The position numbers and the translations under genes were made by a program. The notes beneath the pieces were generated by a model. That model worked only from the letters and a program-made list of their open reading frames with translations. It did no database searches and had not been told where the DNA came from. This document shows, in pieces, positions 35,398-42,157 of a DNA stretch of 64,000 nt; within the stretch, counting starts at the first letter, position 1; every line of letters begins with the position of its first letter. The stretch lies in the NCBI GenBank assembly GCA_052390415.1, contig JBQTGY010000056.1, forward strand, positions 1 to 64,000, written 5' to 3'. The DNA comes from JANNWF01 sp052390415 (lineage in GTDB: Bacteria > Pseudomonadota > Gammaproteobacteria > Xanthomonadales > Xanthomonadaceae).

Positions 35398-37021
35398 ACA
35401 AGCGCGGGGCGACTCCCTCCGACGGCAGCAGGAAGCGGCGAAAGCCTATTGCGAGCGCAATGGTCTGACGTTGGTGGACAACCACCAAGACCTTGGAACT
35501 TCAGCTTTCAAAGGGAAGAACAAGACCGACGGAGCCCTTGGGAAATTCTTGGAGCTTGCCGAGTCTGGAGCGATCCCAAAGGGTTCCCGGCTAATCGTGG
35601 AGTCATTGGATCGACTCTCGCGGGACAGGGTTTTGTCTGCGCTGACGCTGTTGCAAAGGATCATGAGCGCCGGAATCACCGTCGTGACTTTGATCGACGG
35701 CGAACGAACGTACAGTCACGAAACCAGCGACTATCTAAGCCTGATGATGGCTCTCGCCACCATGCAGCGTGCCCACGAGGAATCCGCTACAAAGTCCGCA
35801 CGCTCGCGCAGCACCTGGGCAAGGAAGCGCAAAGATGCGAACACCAATCGCCTGATGACCACGAACGTTCCCGAATGGCTTGAAGTGCGGGATGGTGTCA
35901 TTTGTGAGCGGCCCGACCGCGTCGCAGCTCTGAGGAAAATGTTCACATGGGTGATGGACGAACGGCTTGGCGTCCGCGCTGTCGCGAAGCGTTTGGATAT
36001 GGAAGGGATTAGGCCGTGGGGTAAGGCAAAGCATTGGCCCAGTTCCACCGTTCAGAAATACATCGTGGGCAGAGCAGCCCTTGGTGAGTTCCAGCCGATG
36101 ATCGCCGACTCTCAAACCGGCAAGCTGGTGGCTAGCGGTGACCCTGTTGCCGGCTACTTCCCTGCGGTGATCGACGCGGACACGTTTCACGCCGTTCAGG
36201 CGCTGCGGCAGCCACTATCGAGGCCCGTTCCCGGCCCCAAGGGTGGCCTGCGCTTGCTCAGCCGGTTGTTGCGTTGTGGTGGGTGCGGCAGCGGGATGGT
36301 TTTCTACGGCGTGCGCAGGGGCCAGCCGGCTGCGTGTTATCGATGTCGCCGCTTCTGCGGCTTCCGTGCGTGGAACGCCCAATTTGTTGATGATCTGGTT
36401 CTCCATGCTGTTGGCAACAATACCCTTGGCCCTCTTCTCTCCTTCGACAGCGATAAGCGCCTCGCCGAAATTGCAAAGGAAATTGCGTCGATTGATGGGC
36501 AGGAGGCGTCCATGGGCAGTGCGATAGCCAATCTGCTAACCGCCTTGGAGCACGGAGCAAGTGCAGCGGTGAGTGCGCAACTTCGCGGACGCGAACAAGA
36601 TCGCGAGCAATTGCGAAAAGTCAGGGCCGCGTTAGTGGATGAGCAAGCGTTACTGAGGACGAAGCCCGGAGGCTCTCCTGCGGAAATCAAAGAGCGCATC
36701 GCGCAACTGTTGGCGCTGCGGGAGAGTGCGCCCGAATCTTTCGTCGCCAGAGCTGGCGCATTGCTTCGCGATTATCTTGAGTGCATCGAGCTGTATGCCG
36801 CGCCCAAACCGAAGAATGAGCCAGATTGTATTGATGCCAAGGATGACGCCAAGGACAAAGAAACTCTTTTCTTTGGGTCAGTTCGCATTGATTCCAAGGA
36901 CAAGCGAACTCTTTACTTTCAAGTGTCAAGCGATAACCCGAAAGACCGCGAAGGCTTGTGGATGCTGGCGGAGCATGAGGGAATCATAGAAAACGATGGA
37001 TGCCTCACGGTTAATCGGTAA
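35354..37021 (+). CDS. Large serine recombinase (element integrase)
   Basis: This 555-residue protein has an N-terminal resolvase catalytic domain (about 5-150) with the nucleophile Ser in YSYIRFSSPEQARGDSLRRQ and catalytic Arg residues in SRLIVESLDRLSRDRV. A recombinase domain (about 185-270, RVAALRKMFTWVMDERLGVR) follows, then a zinc beta-ribbon (LLRCGGCGSGMVFYG ... CYRCRRFCGF) and a coiled-coil region (about 375-450). It sits at the edge of the element with its ATG touching the attP arm, as expected of an integrase. The C-terminus carries three imperfect copies of a short [AS]KDKxTLxF-like segment. The frame is open from 35324, but that start lies in host DNA, so 35354 is used. Confidence 0.93.
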   Translation: MTALAYSYIRFSSPEQARGDSLRRQQEAAKAYCERNGLTLVDNHQDLGTSAFKGKNKTDGALGKFLELAESGAIPKGSRLIVESLDRLSRDRVLSALTLLQRIMSAGITVVTLIDGERTYSHETSDYLSLMMALATMQRAHEESATKSARSRSTWARKRKDANTNRLMTTNVPEWLEVRDGVICERPDRVAALRKMFTWVMDERLGVRAVAKRLDMEGIRPWGKAKHWPSSTVQKYIVGRAALGEFQPMIADSQTGKLVASGDPVAGYFPAVIDADTFHAVQALRQPLSRPVPGPKGGLRLLSRLLRCGGCGSGMVFYGVRRGQPAACYRCRRFCGFRAWNAQFVDDLVLHAVGNNTLGPLLSFDSDKRLAEIAKEIASIDGQEASMGSAIANLLTALEHGASAAVSAQLRGREQDREQLRKVRAALVDEQALLRTKPGGSPAEIKERIAQLLALRESAPESFVARAGALLRDYLECIELYAAPKPKNEPDCIDAKDDAKDKETLFFGSVRIDSKDKRTLYFQVSSDNPKDREGLWMLAEHEGIIENDGCLTVNR

Positions 37022-37177
37022 CGGTTGCGCTGTGGGGTATTTTGGTCATAAGCCCATCCGTCAAACTCCTGCGAGCCCCGGCGCTCCCAGCGAGTCGGCG
37101 CGGGCTGTCGTCCCTGTTGTGGGTGGCGCGAGAGTCGTCCCCTTCCGAGAGGGAGGGGAAAACCAAGGAGCCCCTAA

Positions 37178-37204
37178 GGTATCCATAGGGACTAAGTGGA
37201 TACC
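37178..37204 (+). other. 8-bp hairpin with 11-nt loop
   Basis: GGTATCCA (37178-37185) pairs perfectly with TGGATACC (37197-37204) around an 11-nt loop. It follows the integrase gene in the element's non-coding part and precedes an AT-rich patch and the iteron-like repeats. The 11-nt loop length recurs in the hairpins of both downstream modules. Confidence 0.6.
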
Positions 37205-37240
37205 CTGTAGTTACCTTCATAAATAACTAAACCCTAGATA

Positions 37241-37284
37241 CTCCTGCTGGTCTCCTGCTGGTCTCCTGCTGGTCTCCTGCTGGG
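37241..37284. repeat. Iteron-like 11-bp tandem repeat, four copies
   Basis: CTCCTGCTGGT is repeated at 37241, 37252 and 37263, and CTCCTGCTGGG follows at 37274. The copies abut, so equivalent bases fall about one helical turn apart. An AT-rich stretch (37218-37240) lies just upstream. This is the layout of iteron-type protein-binding arrays and could be an origin or regulatory array of the element. Confidence 0.75.
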
Positions 37285-37296
37285 GGAGTCTGTCTG

Positions 37297-37670
37297 TTTG
37301 GTCTGATGATGATGAAACACCAGACCCCAGCTTGCTCTGGCAAAGACACAGCTGGTCTCCTGCCAGACCTTTGCTCGCGTTGCTCGCAAAGTTGTTTCTT
37401 CGCTGCGCTCAGAAACAGGGAAATCAGCCGATGCCCTGCGCGTTCGCAACGTGCCTCGATCATCTGCCGCTTCACGCTGGGTCGAATGCTTCACCTTGGG
37501 GGCTGCTCGGTCGACTGACTGGCAGCCCCCATTTTTGCTTTAGGCGCTGGTGCCGTCATGCAAACCGTCTAGATTCGCACAGGACGCGCCGAGAGGCAAG
37601 CGCAGCCCCTTGCCCTGCCGATGGTAGCGGGGTGTCTCCGCAGCGCCGCCAGCGGCCTTGCAGGCGGTCG
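37297..37670 (+). ncRNA. Structured module, copy 1 (putative non-coding RNA)
   Basis: About 374 bp align almost without gaps to 37816-38178. Three hairpins are shared: A (37369-37391, stem CTTTGC/GCAAAG, 11-nt loop), B (37394-37416, stem GTTTCT/AGAAAC, 11-nt loop) and C (37498-37530, 9-bp stem, 15-nt loop starting TCGGTC). The 3' part holds a conserved segment with TCGCACAGGA, CCCCTTGCCCTGCC and CCGCAGCGCCGCCAGCGGCC. The stems differ from copy 2 by paired, compensatory changes. No protein frame is shared between the copies. Strand is assumed from the element's gene direction; it could act as DNA structure instead. Confidence 0.6.
37498..37541 (+). terminator. Strong intrinsic-terminator-like hairpin inside module copy 1
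   Basis: A 9-bp perfect stem (37498-37506 GGGGGCTGC with 37522-37530 GCAGCCCCC) is followed by ATTTTTGCTTT. It is hairpin C of the module. In copy 2 the equivalent hairpin has a 6-bp stem and no T-run, so termination may be specific to copy 1. Confidence 0.65.
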
Positions 37671-37815
37671 GAGGTCGCAGCGGTCCAGACAGACCGGCAA
37701 GGACTCGCATGCGCCCAACCGCTCCCCACGATCACGGCGGGGAAGCAGGGGAAGAAGAAGGGGATATAGGGGTAGATGATGGGGTCCCCTAAGTTACCCG
37801 TTGGAGCCCCAGCAG

Positions 37816-38178
37816 TTTGATCGGATGATGATGTTTCAACAGGACCCAGCTAATCCCTACTGGTCTTGCAGGGTCCTACAGGACACCCTTACTCGCTGTG
37901 CTCGTAAGGTTGTCTCCTCGTTTCACTCGGAGACAGGGTTTCGGACGCGTGCCCAGCATCGCCACTGTTTCGGCTGCTCTCGCTGGCTCGGATGCCGCGC
38001 CCCTTGGGCCGCTCGGTCACCGTATTTGCGGCCTCCGCCCCGGCTACGCATGCTTAGGCACGCTCTGGAAGCCCTCTAGGATCGCACAGGAAGCGCAGAG
38101 AGGCAATCCAAGCCCCTTGCCCTGCCCTGCCTAGCAGGTCACCTACCGCAGCGCCGCCAGCGGCCTTGCAGACGGTCG
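37816..38178 (+). ncRNA. Structured module, copy 2 (putative non-coding RNA)
   Basis: This diverged tandem copy of 37297-37670 lies 506-519 bp downstream of it. Hairpin A is at 37887-37909 (CCTTAC/GTAAGG), B at 37912-37934 (GTCTCC/GGAGAC) and C at 38007-38033 (GGCCGC/GCGGCC). Loop lengths and the 2-nt A-B gap equal those of copy 1. Hairpin D-like pairing GGACCC/GGGTCC also occurs near 37838-37876. A terminator-like hairpin follows at 38198-38222. Confidence 0.6.
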
Positions 38179-38197
38179 CATGACTTGCGGTGATCGG

Positions 38198-38222
38198 AAA
38201 TTTCTGTCGCAGAAATTTTTTC
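38198..38222 (+). terminator. Intrinsic terminator after module copy 2
   Basis: AAATTTCTG (38198-38206) pairs perfectly with CAGAAATTT (38210-38218) around TCG and runs into a T-tract. It would end a transcript of the structured modules before the small ORF and rnhA. Confidence 0.7.
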
Positions 38223-38376
38223 GGGCATTTAATGATCTGCGCTCTGCGCTGGCTCCCCCCGTGCCGGCCCCGACTTTCCACTATCGTGGAGGGTGGACGA
38301 TTGGAAACATTTACTTTGTTTTTCAATGACGTAGGATAGGCCAGCTCACTTTTGGGCAGCCTGTTGGAGATGGACA

Positions 38377-38526
38377 ATGCGTGTTGAAATTGGGCGGTGG
38401 TCATTCGAACTGACTCGTGGCTTTCTGCACGTGCAGGCGCTGGGTTGGTCTGTCTACTGGTCGTGGCATCCGAACCCCGCGCATCGTGATTGGATTGTTG
38501 AACTGCTGCCGATGGTGAGCCGATGA
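38377..38526 (+). CDS. 49-residue Trp-rich small protein coupled to RNase HI
   Basis: This small frame starts MRVEIGRWSFELTRGFLHVQ, continues with a Trp-rich stretch (GWSVYWSWHPNP) and ends in PMVSR. It has five tryptophans in 49 residues. Support comes from GGAG 8 nt before the ATG and a 4-bp ATGA overlap with rnhA (38523), indicating translational coupling. No family is recognised. The alternating aromatic/polar pattern suggests a short beta-sheet or RNA/DNA-contacting protein, but that is speculation. Confidence 0.65.
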   Translation: MRVEIGRWSFELTRGFLHVQALGWSVYWSWHPNPAHRDWIVELLPMVSR

Positions 38527-38999
38527 CAGCGCCCAGCGCGAGCACTCCGGCCAATGAATTGCCCTTGGTCATCTACACCGACGGTTCTTGCATCGGCAAT
38601 CCCGGCCCCGGTGGCTGGGGCGTGCTGATGCGTCGCGCCGATGGCGTCGAGAAAGAGTTATCCGGCAGCGAGCCGGACACCACCAACAACCGCATGGAGT
38701 TGATGGCTGCCATCGCTGCCCTTGAGTTCCTAGTCAGGCCACGGGTCATCGAACTGCACACTGATTCAACCTACGTCCACAACGGCATTACCAAGTGGGT
38801 GAAGGGCTGGGAAAGCAAGGGCTGGCGGAACTCTGGTGGCGCTGTGAAGAACAAGGAGCTGTGGCAGCGCTTGCAGGCGGCTAACGCCCGGCACAAGGTC
38901 AAGTGGCATTGGGTGCGTGCACACAATGGAAACCCGGACAATGAGCGCGTGGATATGATCGCGAGGTACGCGGCCGAACATGCAACGCGAGTGGGTTGA
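38523..38999 (+). CDS. rnhA: Ribonuclease HI carried by the element
   Basis: This 158-residue RNase HI degrades the RNA strand of RNA:DNA hybrids. All four catalytic acids are visible: Asp in LVIYTDGSCIGNPGPGGWG, Glu in NNRMELMAAIAAL, Asp in LHTDSTYVHNGITKW and Asp in GNPDNERVDMIARYAA. The basic handle region (GWRNSGGAVKNKELWQRL) is also present. It lies within the integrative element downstream of the structured modules and overlaps the 49-residue frame. An element-borne RNase HI is unusual; it may process an RNA primer or hybrid made by the element. Confidence 0.93.
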   Translation: MTAPSASTPANELPLVIYTDGSCIGNPGPGGWGVLMRRADGVEKELSGSEPDTTNNRMELMAAIAALEFLVRPRVIELHTDSTYVHNGITKWVKGWESKGWRNSGGAVKNKELWQRLQAANARHKVKWHWVRAHNGNPDNERVDMIARYAAEHATRVG

Positions 39000-39182
39000 C
39001 GGCTGCTGGGTGGATGGCAATTCGGTTCATCAACCCCCATTCGGAAATCGGGTTTGTACGACCCCTCCTAAGTCATTGATTCGCTGTGCTGCAAGTGGGA
39101 CTGAGTAGGCATTCCGTAATCACTTGATTATCGAATGGCTGTGGGCTAGTCTTTCGTCTCCCAAGACAATCGATGCCCGCAC
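39000..39182 (+). promoter_or_regulatory. Gap upstream of the resolvase, possible promoter or res site
   Basis: This 183-bp AT-richer gap lies between rnhA and the small resolvase. Short inverted sequences (CCATTCGGAAATCGGG; CACTTGATTATCGAATGG) are present. By analogy with Tn3-type resolvases, a recombination site may lie here, but I cannot delimit it. Confidence 0.3.
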
Positions 39183-39776
39183 ATGACAACTGCCAAGCGA
39201 GTAGCCCTTTACCTTCGTGTTTCGACCGGTGGGCAGACGACGGAACACCAGCGGCGCGAGCTTGAGCAAGTTGGCGCACAGGCTGGCTGGCAGATTGTTG
39301 GGGTCTATGAAGATGCCGGTATTTCAGGCTCTAAGGGTCGCGACAAGCGCCCCGAGTTTGATCGGCTGTTGAAGGATGCAACGCGGCGCAAGTTCGATAT
39401 GGTGGCTGCGTGGAGTGTGGACAGGCTGGGCCGCAGCTTGACGGACTTGATAGCGTTCCTTCAGGAGCTAAAGGGTACTGGCGTAGACCTGTTCCTCCTA
39501 CGTCAAGCACTTGATACTTCGACGCCTTCCGGCCGCGCCATGTTCGGGATGTTGGGGGTCTTTGCCGAGTTTGAGCGGGCAATGATTCAGGAACGCGTCA
39601 AGGCTGGTCTAGCCACTGCGCGAGCCAAAGGGAAGCGGCTGGGCCGGCCGAAAGTGTTGGCCGAGGTCGAGAGTCAGATTAAGGCGCTGCGTCAAGGCGG
39701 CATGGGGCAGGCAAAGATTGCTCGCGAGGTCGGCTGTGGAGTCTCCACGGTGCGTCGTGTCATAGGTGCCGATTAG
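39183..39776 (+). CDS. Small serine recombinase, resolvase/invertase family
   Basis: This 197-residue enzyme has a catalytic domain with the Ser nucleophile in VALYLRVSTGGQTTEHQ, then YEDAGISGSKGRDKRPEFDR, AAWSVDRLGRSLTDLIAF and the long E-helix region (GMLGVFAEFERAMIQERVKAGL). A C-terminal helix-turn-helix follows (MGQAKIAREVGCGVSTVRRV). It is a complete Tn3/Hin-type resolvase. It is the second serine recombinase in the element and may resolve multimers of the excised circle or recombine the tandem modules; its target site is unknown. Confidence 0.95.
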   Translation: MTTAKRVALYLRVSTGGQTTEHQRRELEQVGAQAGWQIVGVYEDAGISGSKGRDKRPEFDRLLKDATRRKFDMVAAWSVDRLGRSLTDLIAFLQELKGTGVDLFLLRQALDTSTPSGRAMFGMLGVFAEFERAMIQERVKAGLATARAKGKRLGRPKVLAEVESQIKALRQGGMGQAKIAREVGCGVSTVRRVIGAD

Positions 39777-39828
39777 CTGGCACAAGCCTTCGAGCGAGAA
39801 AGAAACTCTGTGGCGGTATGCTTGCTCA

Positions 39829-40419
39829 GTGAATCCTGACGCACTCCCGAGCCTTCTCCGCGAGATTCGAGCTTGCACGCTCTGCGCTGCGCATCTGCCA
39901 TTAGGGCCGCGTCCAGTGTTGCGAGCCAGCGCCAGCGCCAAGCTGCTAATCGTCGGACAGGCACCGTCAACAATGGTGCACGCTAGCGGAATCCCTTGGA
40001 ATGATGCCAGCGGAATTCGCCTGCGCCACTGGCTGGGCATCGAGCGTGAGCAGTTCTACGACGAGTCGCAAGTGGCGATCGTGCCGATGGGTTTTTGTTA
40101 TCCCGGCACCGGCAGTTCGGGCGATTTGCCGCCGCGACCCGAATGCGCCGCCACCTGGCATCCACGCCTGCTGCCACATCTGCGCGAGCGCCGACTCACC
40201 CTGCTGGTCGGCCGCTACGCGCAAGCCTGGTTTTTGCGCGAGCGTCAAAGCGGCACGCTGACCGACACGGTCCGCGCCTACGCGGATTTTCTTCCGGATT
40301 TCATGCCCTTGCCGCATCCGAGCCCACGCAATCAGCTATGGCTGAGGGCCAATCCGTGGTTTGAAACGGATCTGGTTCCGCGACTTCAGGACATGGTCCG
40401 GGAACTGCTGGGGCACTGA
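39829..40419 (+). CDS. Uracil-DNA glycosylase-family protein, hybrid rebuilt by the element
   Basis: This 196-residue UDG-superfamily protein has codons 1-53 from the element (VNPDALPSLLREIRACTLCA to VHASG) and the rest from the native gene (IPWNDASGIRLRHWLG, VPMGFCYPG, SGDLPPRPECAATWH, LVGRYAQAW, MPLPHPSPRN). Such proteins typically excise uracil from DNA and carry an iron-sulfur CxxC. The GTG at 39829 aligns with the native Met start. In the element-derived part the active-site motif reads GQAPSTMVHASG where the severed native copy reads GQAPGTRVHESG, so catalytic behaviour may differ. The start overlaps no other gene, and its promoter must lie in or upstream of the resolvase gene. Confidence 0.87.
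   Translation: MNPDALPSLLREIRACTLCAAHLPLGPRPVLRASASAKLLIVGQAPSTMVHASGIPWNDASGIRLRHWLGIEREQFYDESQVAIVPMGFCYPGTGSSGDLPPRPECAATWHPRLLPHLRERRLTLLVGRYAQAWFLRERQSGTLTDTVRAYADFLPDFMPLPHPSPRNQLWLRANPWFETDLVPRLQDMVRELLGH
39968..40003. other. attR, right attachment site of the integrative element
   Basis: The element arm CAACAATGGTGCAC (39968-39981) and GCTAGC precede the core GG (39988-39989), followed by native UDG sequence AATCCCTTGG. The arm is the imperfect reverse complement of 35340-35353 (12 of 14 positions). The same bases encode Ser-Thr-Met-Val-His in the rebuilt enzyme. Confidence 0.82.
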
Positions 40420-40433
40420 AGTTTGCGCCGCGT

Positions 40434-42005
40434 TTACCGCGTGCGCAGCAGACGGCGCAGGATCTTCCCCGACGGTGACTTGGGAATGGCATCGACAAAC
40501 TCGACCAACCGAATCCGTTCGTAAGTCGCCACCTGTGCGGCGATGTGCTGCTGCAAATCTTCGGCAGCCACGTGTGCACCTGGTCGAAGTACGACAAAGG
40601 CTTTGGGAATCTCACCGCACACCTCGTCGGCGACGCCAATCACGGCCGCATCGGCCACCGCCGGATGATCGAGAAGCAGCGCTTCGAGCCGGGCCGGGGC
40701 GACCTGGAAGGCGCTGACCTTGATCAATTCTTTCAGCCGGTCCACCAGATACCAGTAGCCATCGGCGTCAACATGGCCGACATCGCCGGTGTGCAGCCAG
40801 CCGTCAGCGTCCAGCGTGTCCGCGCTGGCCGCGGGATTCGCGTGATAACCCTGCATCACCATCGGCCCGCGGATCCACAACTCGCCATCGGCGTCGACAC
40901 CCAGATCCTCGCCCGAGACGGGATCGACCACGCGTGCTTCGGCGTTGGCGATCAGGATGCCGATCAAGCCATCGCGCGGCGCATCGAAACGACACGCATG
41001 TGAGACCGGACTCATTTCCGTCATCCCATAACCCTGCACCACCGGAATACCCAGCCGCTGGGTGGCGGCGCGGCTCAACTCGGCGCCCAGTGGCGCGGCG
41101 CCCGACAGGATCGAACGCACCGAAGACAGATCGAAGTCTGCCACCAGTGGATGTTTGGCCAAGGCCAGGATGATGGGCGGCACCAGCAGCAAGCGGGTGG
41201 CTCGATACTGCTGCACCAGCCCAAGGAATTGGGCCAAGTCAAAGCGTGGCATGGTGACCAGGGTCGAGCCCCGACGCAGGCCGTCGTTCAAGATCACCTG
41301 CATGCCGTAGATGTGGAAAAACGGCAGCACCGCGACCATCACCTCGTCGTCGCCGAGCCCCAGGTGATGTTCCATCTGGACGAGGTTGGCCACCAGATTG
41401 CGATGACTCAGCATCACGCCCTTTGGCAGTCCGGTGGTGCCGCTGGAATACGGCAGCACTGCAATCGAGTCCGGGTCAATGTCACGCGGCGACAACGGTG
41501 GTGCGCGCAACAGGTCAGCAAAATCCAGCTCCTCGTTCCCTGCGGTCATTTCGACCTGACCGGTCGCTCCGATCACCACGGTGGTACGCAAGGCCGTGCC
41601 CTGGCAGGCGGCTCGCGCAACCGCCAACACCGTTGGCACCGTCACCAGCATGCAGGCGCCTGAATCCAGCAACTGATGCCGGACTTCGCTGTGCGTCGAC
41701 GCTGGGTTGAGCGTGGTCAGGCATGCCCCGGTGGCCGTCACGCCATGAAACACGATGGCGTATTCCGGCAGATTGGGCGCCATCACGGCCACCGTCTTGC
41801 CGGGCCCGATGCCGAGCGCGGCCAGCCCGCCAGCAAAACGAGCCACCGCAGCGGCCAGCTCGGCAAACGTCAGCGACCGGCCACTGCTGCCATCGATCAG
41901 CGCCAACCGCGTACCGCGAGCGCCCCATTCGCCGAACACGTACTCGCCGATGCTGATCGCCGGAATCTCGACTGTCGGCAATGGACTGCGATGGATGATG
42001 CTCAC
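40434..42005 (-). CDS. AMP-binding acyl-CoA ligase (4-coumarate/long-chain fatty acid type)
   Basis: This protein of about 523 residues belongs to the ANL superfamily. It has the P-loop-like IAVLPYSSGTTGLPKGVMLS, VVQGYGMTEMSPVSHACRFD, the adenylate-binding YHANPAASADTLDADGWLHT with GDVGHVDADGYWYLVDR, and the C-terminal IPKSPSGKILRRLL with the catalytic Lys. It activates a carboxylic acid to an acyl-CoA; the architecture is like plant 4-coumarate-CoA ligase and bacterial fatty acyl-CoA ligases. The frame is open to 42116; a GTG at 42005 preceded by GAGGAG gives the family-like start SIIHRSPLPTVEIP. Convergent with the UDG gene. Confidence 0.88.
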   Translation of the reverse strand: MSIIHRSPLPTVEIPAISIGEYVFGEWGARGTRLALIDGSSGRSLTFAELAAAVARFAGGLAALGIGPGKTVAVMAPNLPEYAIVFHGVTATGACLTTLNPASTHSEVRHQLLDSGACMLVTVPTVLAVARAACQGTALRTTVVIGATGQVEMTAGNEELDFADLLRAPPLSPRDIDPDSIAVLPYSSGTTGLPKGVMLSHRNLVANLVQMEHHLGLGDDEVMVAVLPFFHIYGMQVILNDGLRRGSTLVTMPRFDLAQFLGLVQQYRATRLLLVPPIILALAKHPLVADFDLSSVRSILSGAAPLGAELSRAATQRLGIPVVQGYGMTEMSPVSHACRFDAPRDGLIGILIANAEARVVDPVSGEDLGVDADGELWIRGPMVMQGYHANPAASADTLDADGWLHTGDVGHVDADGYWYLVDRLKELIKVSAFQVAPARLEALLLDHPAVADAAVIGVADEVCGEIPKAFVVLRPGAHVAAEDLQQHIAAQVATYERIRLVEFVDAIPKSPSGKILRRLLRTR

Positions 42006-42157
42006 CTCATCTCCTCGATCAAACATGTGATTTGCTGCCGGAACAGCAACAAGGTGTCGCCAACTCGCGCTGGCTGGAACCCAATGGGACGGCATACCGA
42101 TGTACTGAGTTGCCAACGTAAACTCTCGCCATCAATGCCGCAAACTCGGGGGAGGGC

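Larger units (their letters stand above)
35332..39989 (+). mobile_element. Compact serine-integrase element inserted in a UDG-family gene (4,656 bp)
   Basis: The borders are defined by the GG cores at 35332-35333 and 39988-39989. Cargo in order: large serine recombinase, iteron-like repeats, two tandem structured modules, a 49-residue Trp-rich protein, RNase HI and a small serine resolvase. At the right end lies a diverged copy of the first 53 codons of the target gene, which replaces the severed native 5' end. Joining the inner ends gives attP: CAACAATGGTGCAC-GCTAGC-GG-GATGTC-GTACACTATTGTTG, an inverted repeat centred on GG. The region looks less GC-rich than its flanks. No relaxase, replication protein, capsid gene, reverse transcriptase or known defence gene is present. 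Confidence 0.88.

Noticed and set aside
36996..37226. 76-codon frame after the integrase
   Set aside because: It has no ribosome-binding site, overlaps the integrase end and crosses the hairpin at 37178-37204. It is better explained as part of the non-coding region.
37241..37284. CRISPR-like array
   Set aside because: The four 11-bp copies abut without spacers and no cas gene is present. No other regularly spaced repeats occur in the window.
37297..38178. Possible retron, group II intron or diversity-generating element
   Set aside because: No reverse transcriptase frame exists in the element and no domain V-like intron end or template/variable repeat pair is visible.
39766..39828. Upstream extension of the rebuilt UDG to an ATG inside the resolvase gene
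   Set aside because: The alignment with the severed native start places the first codon at the GTG 39829. The extra 21 residues have no counterpart.
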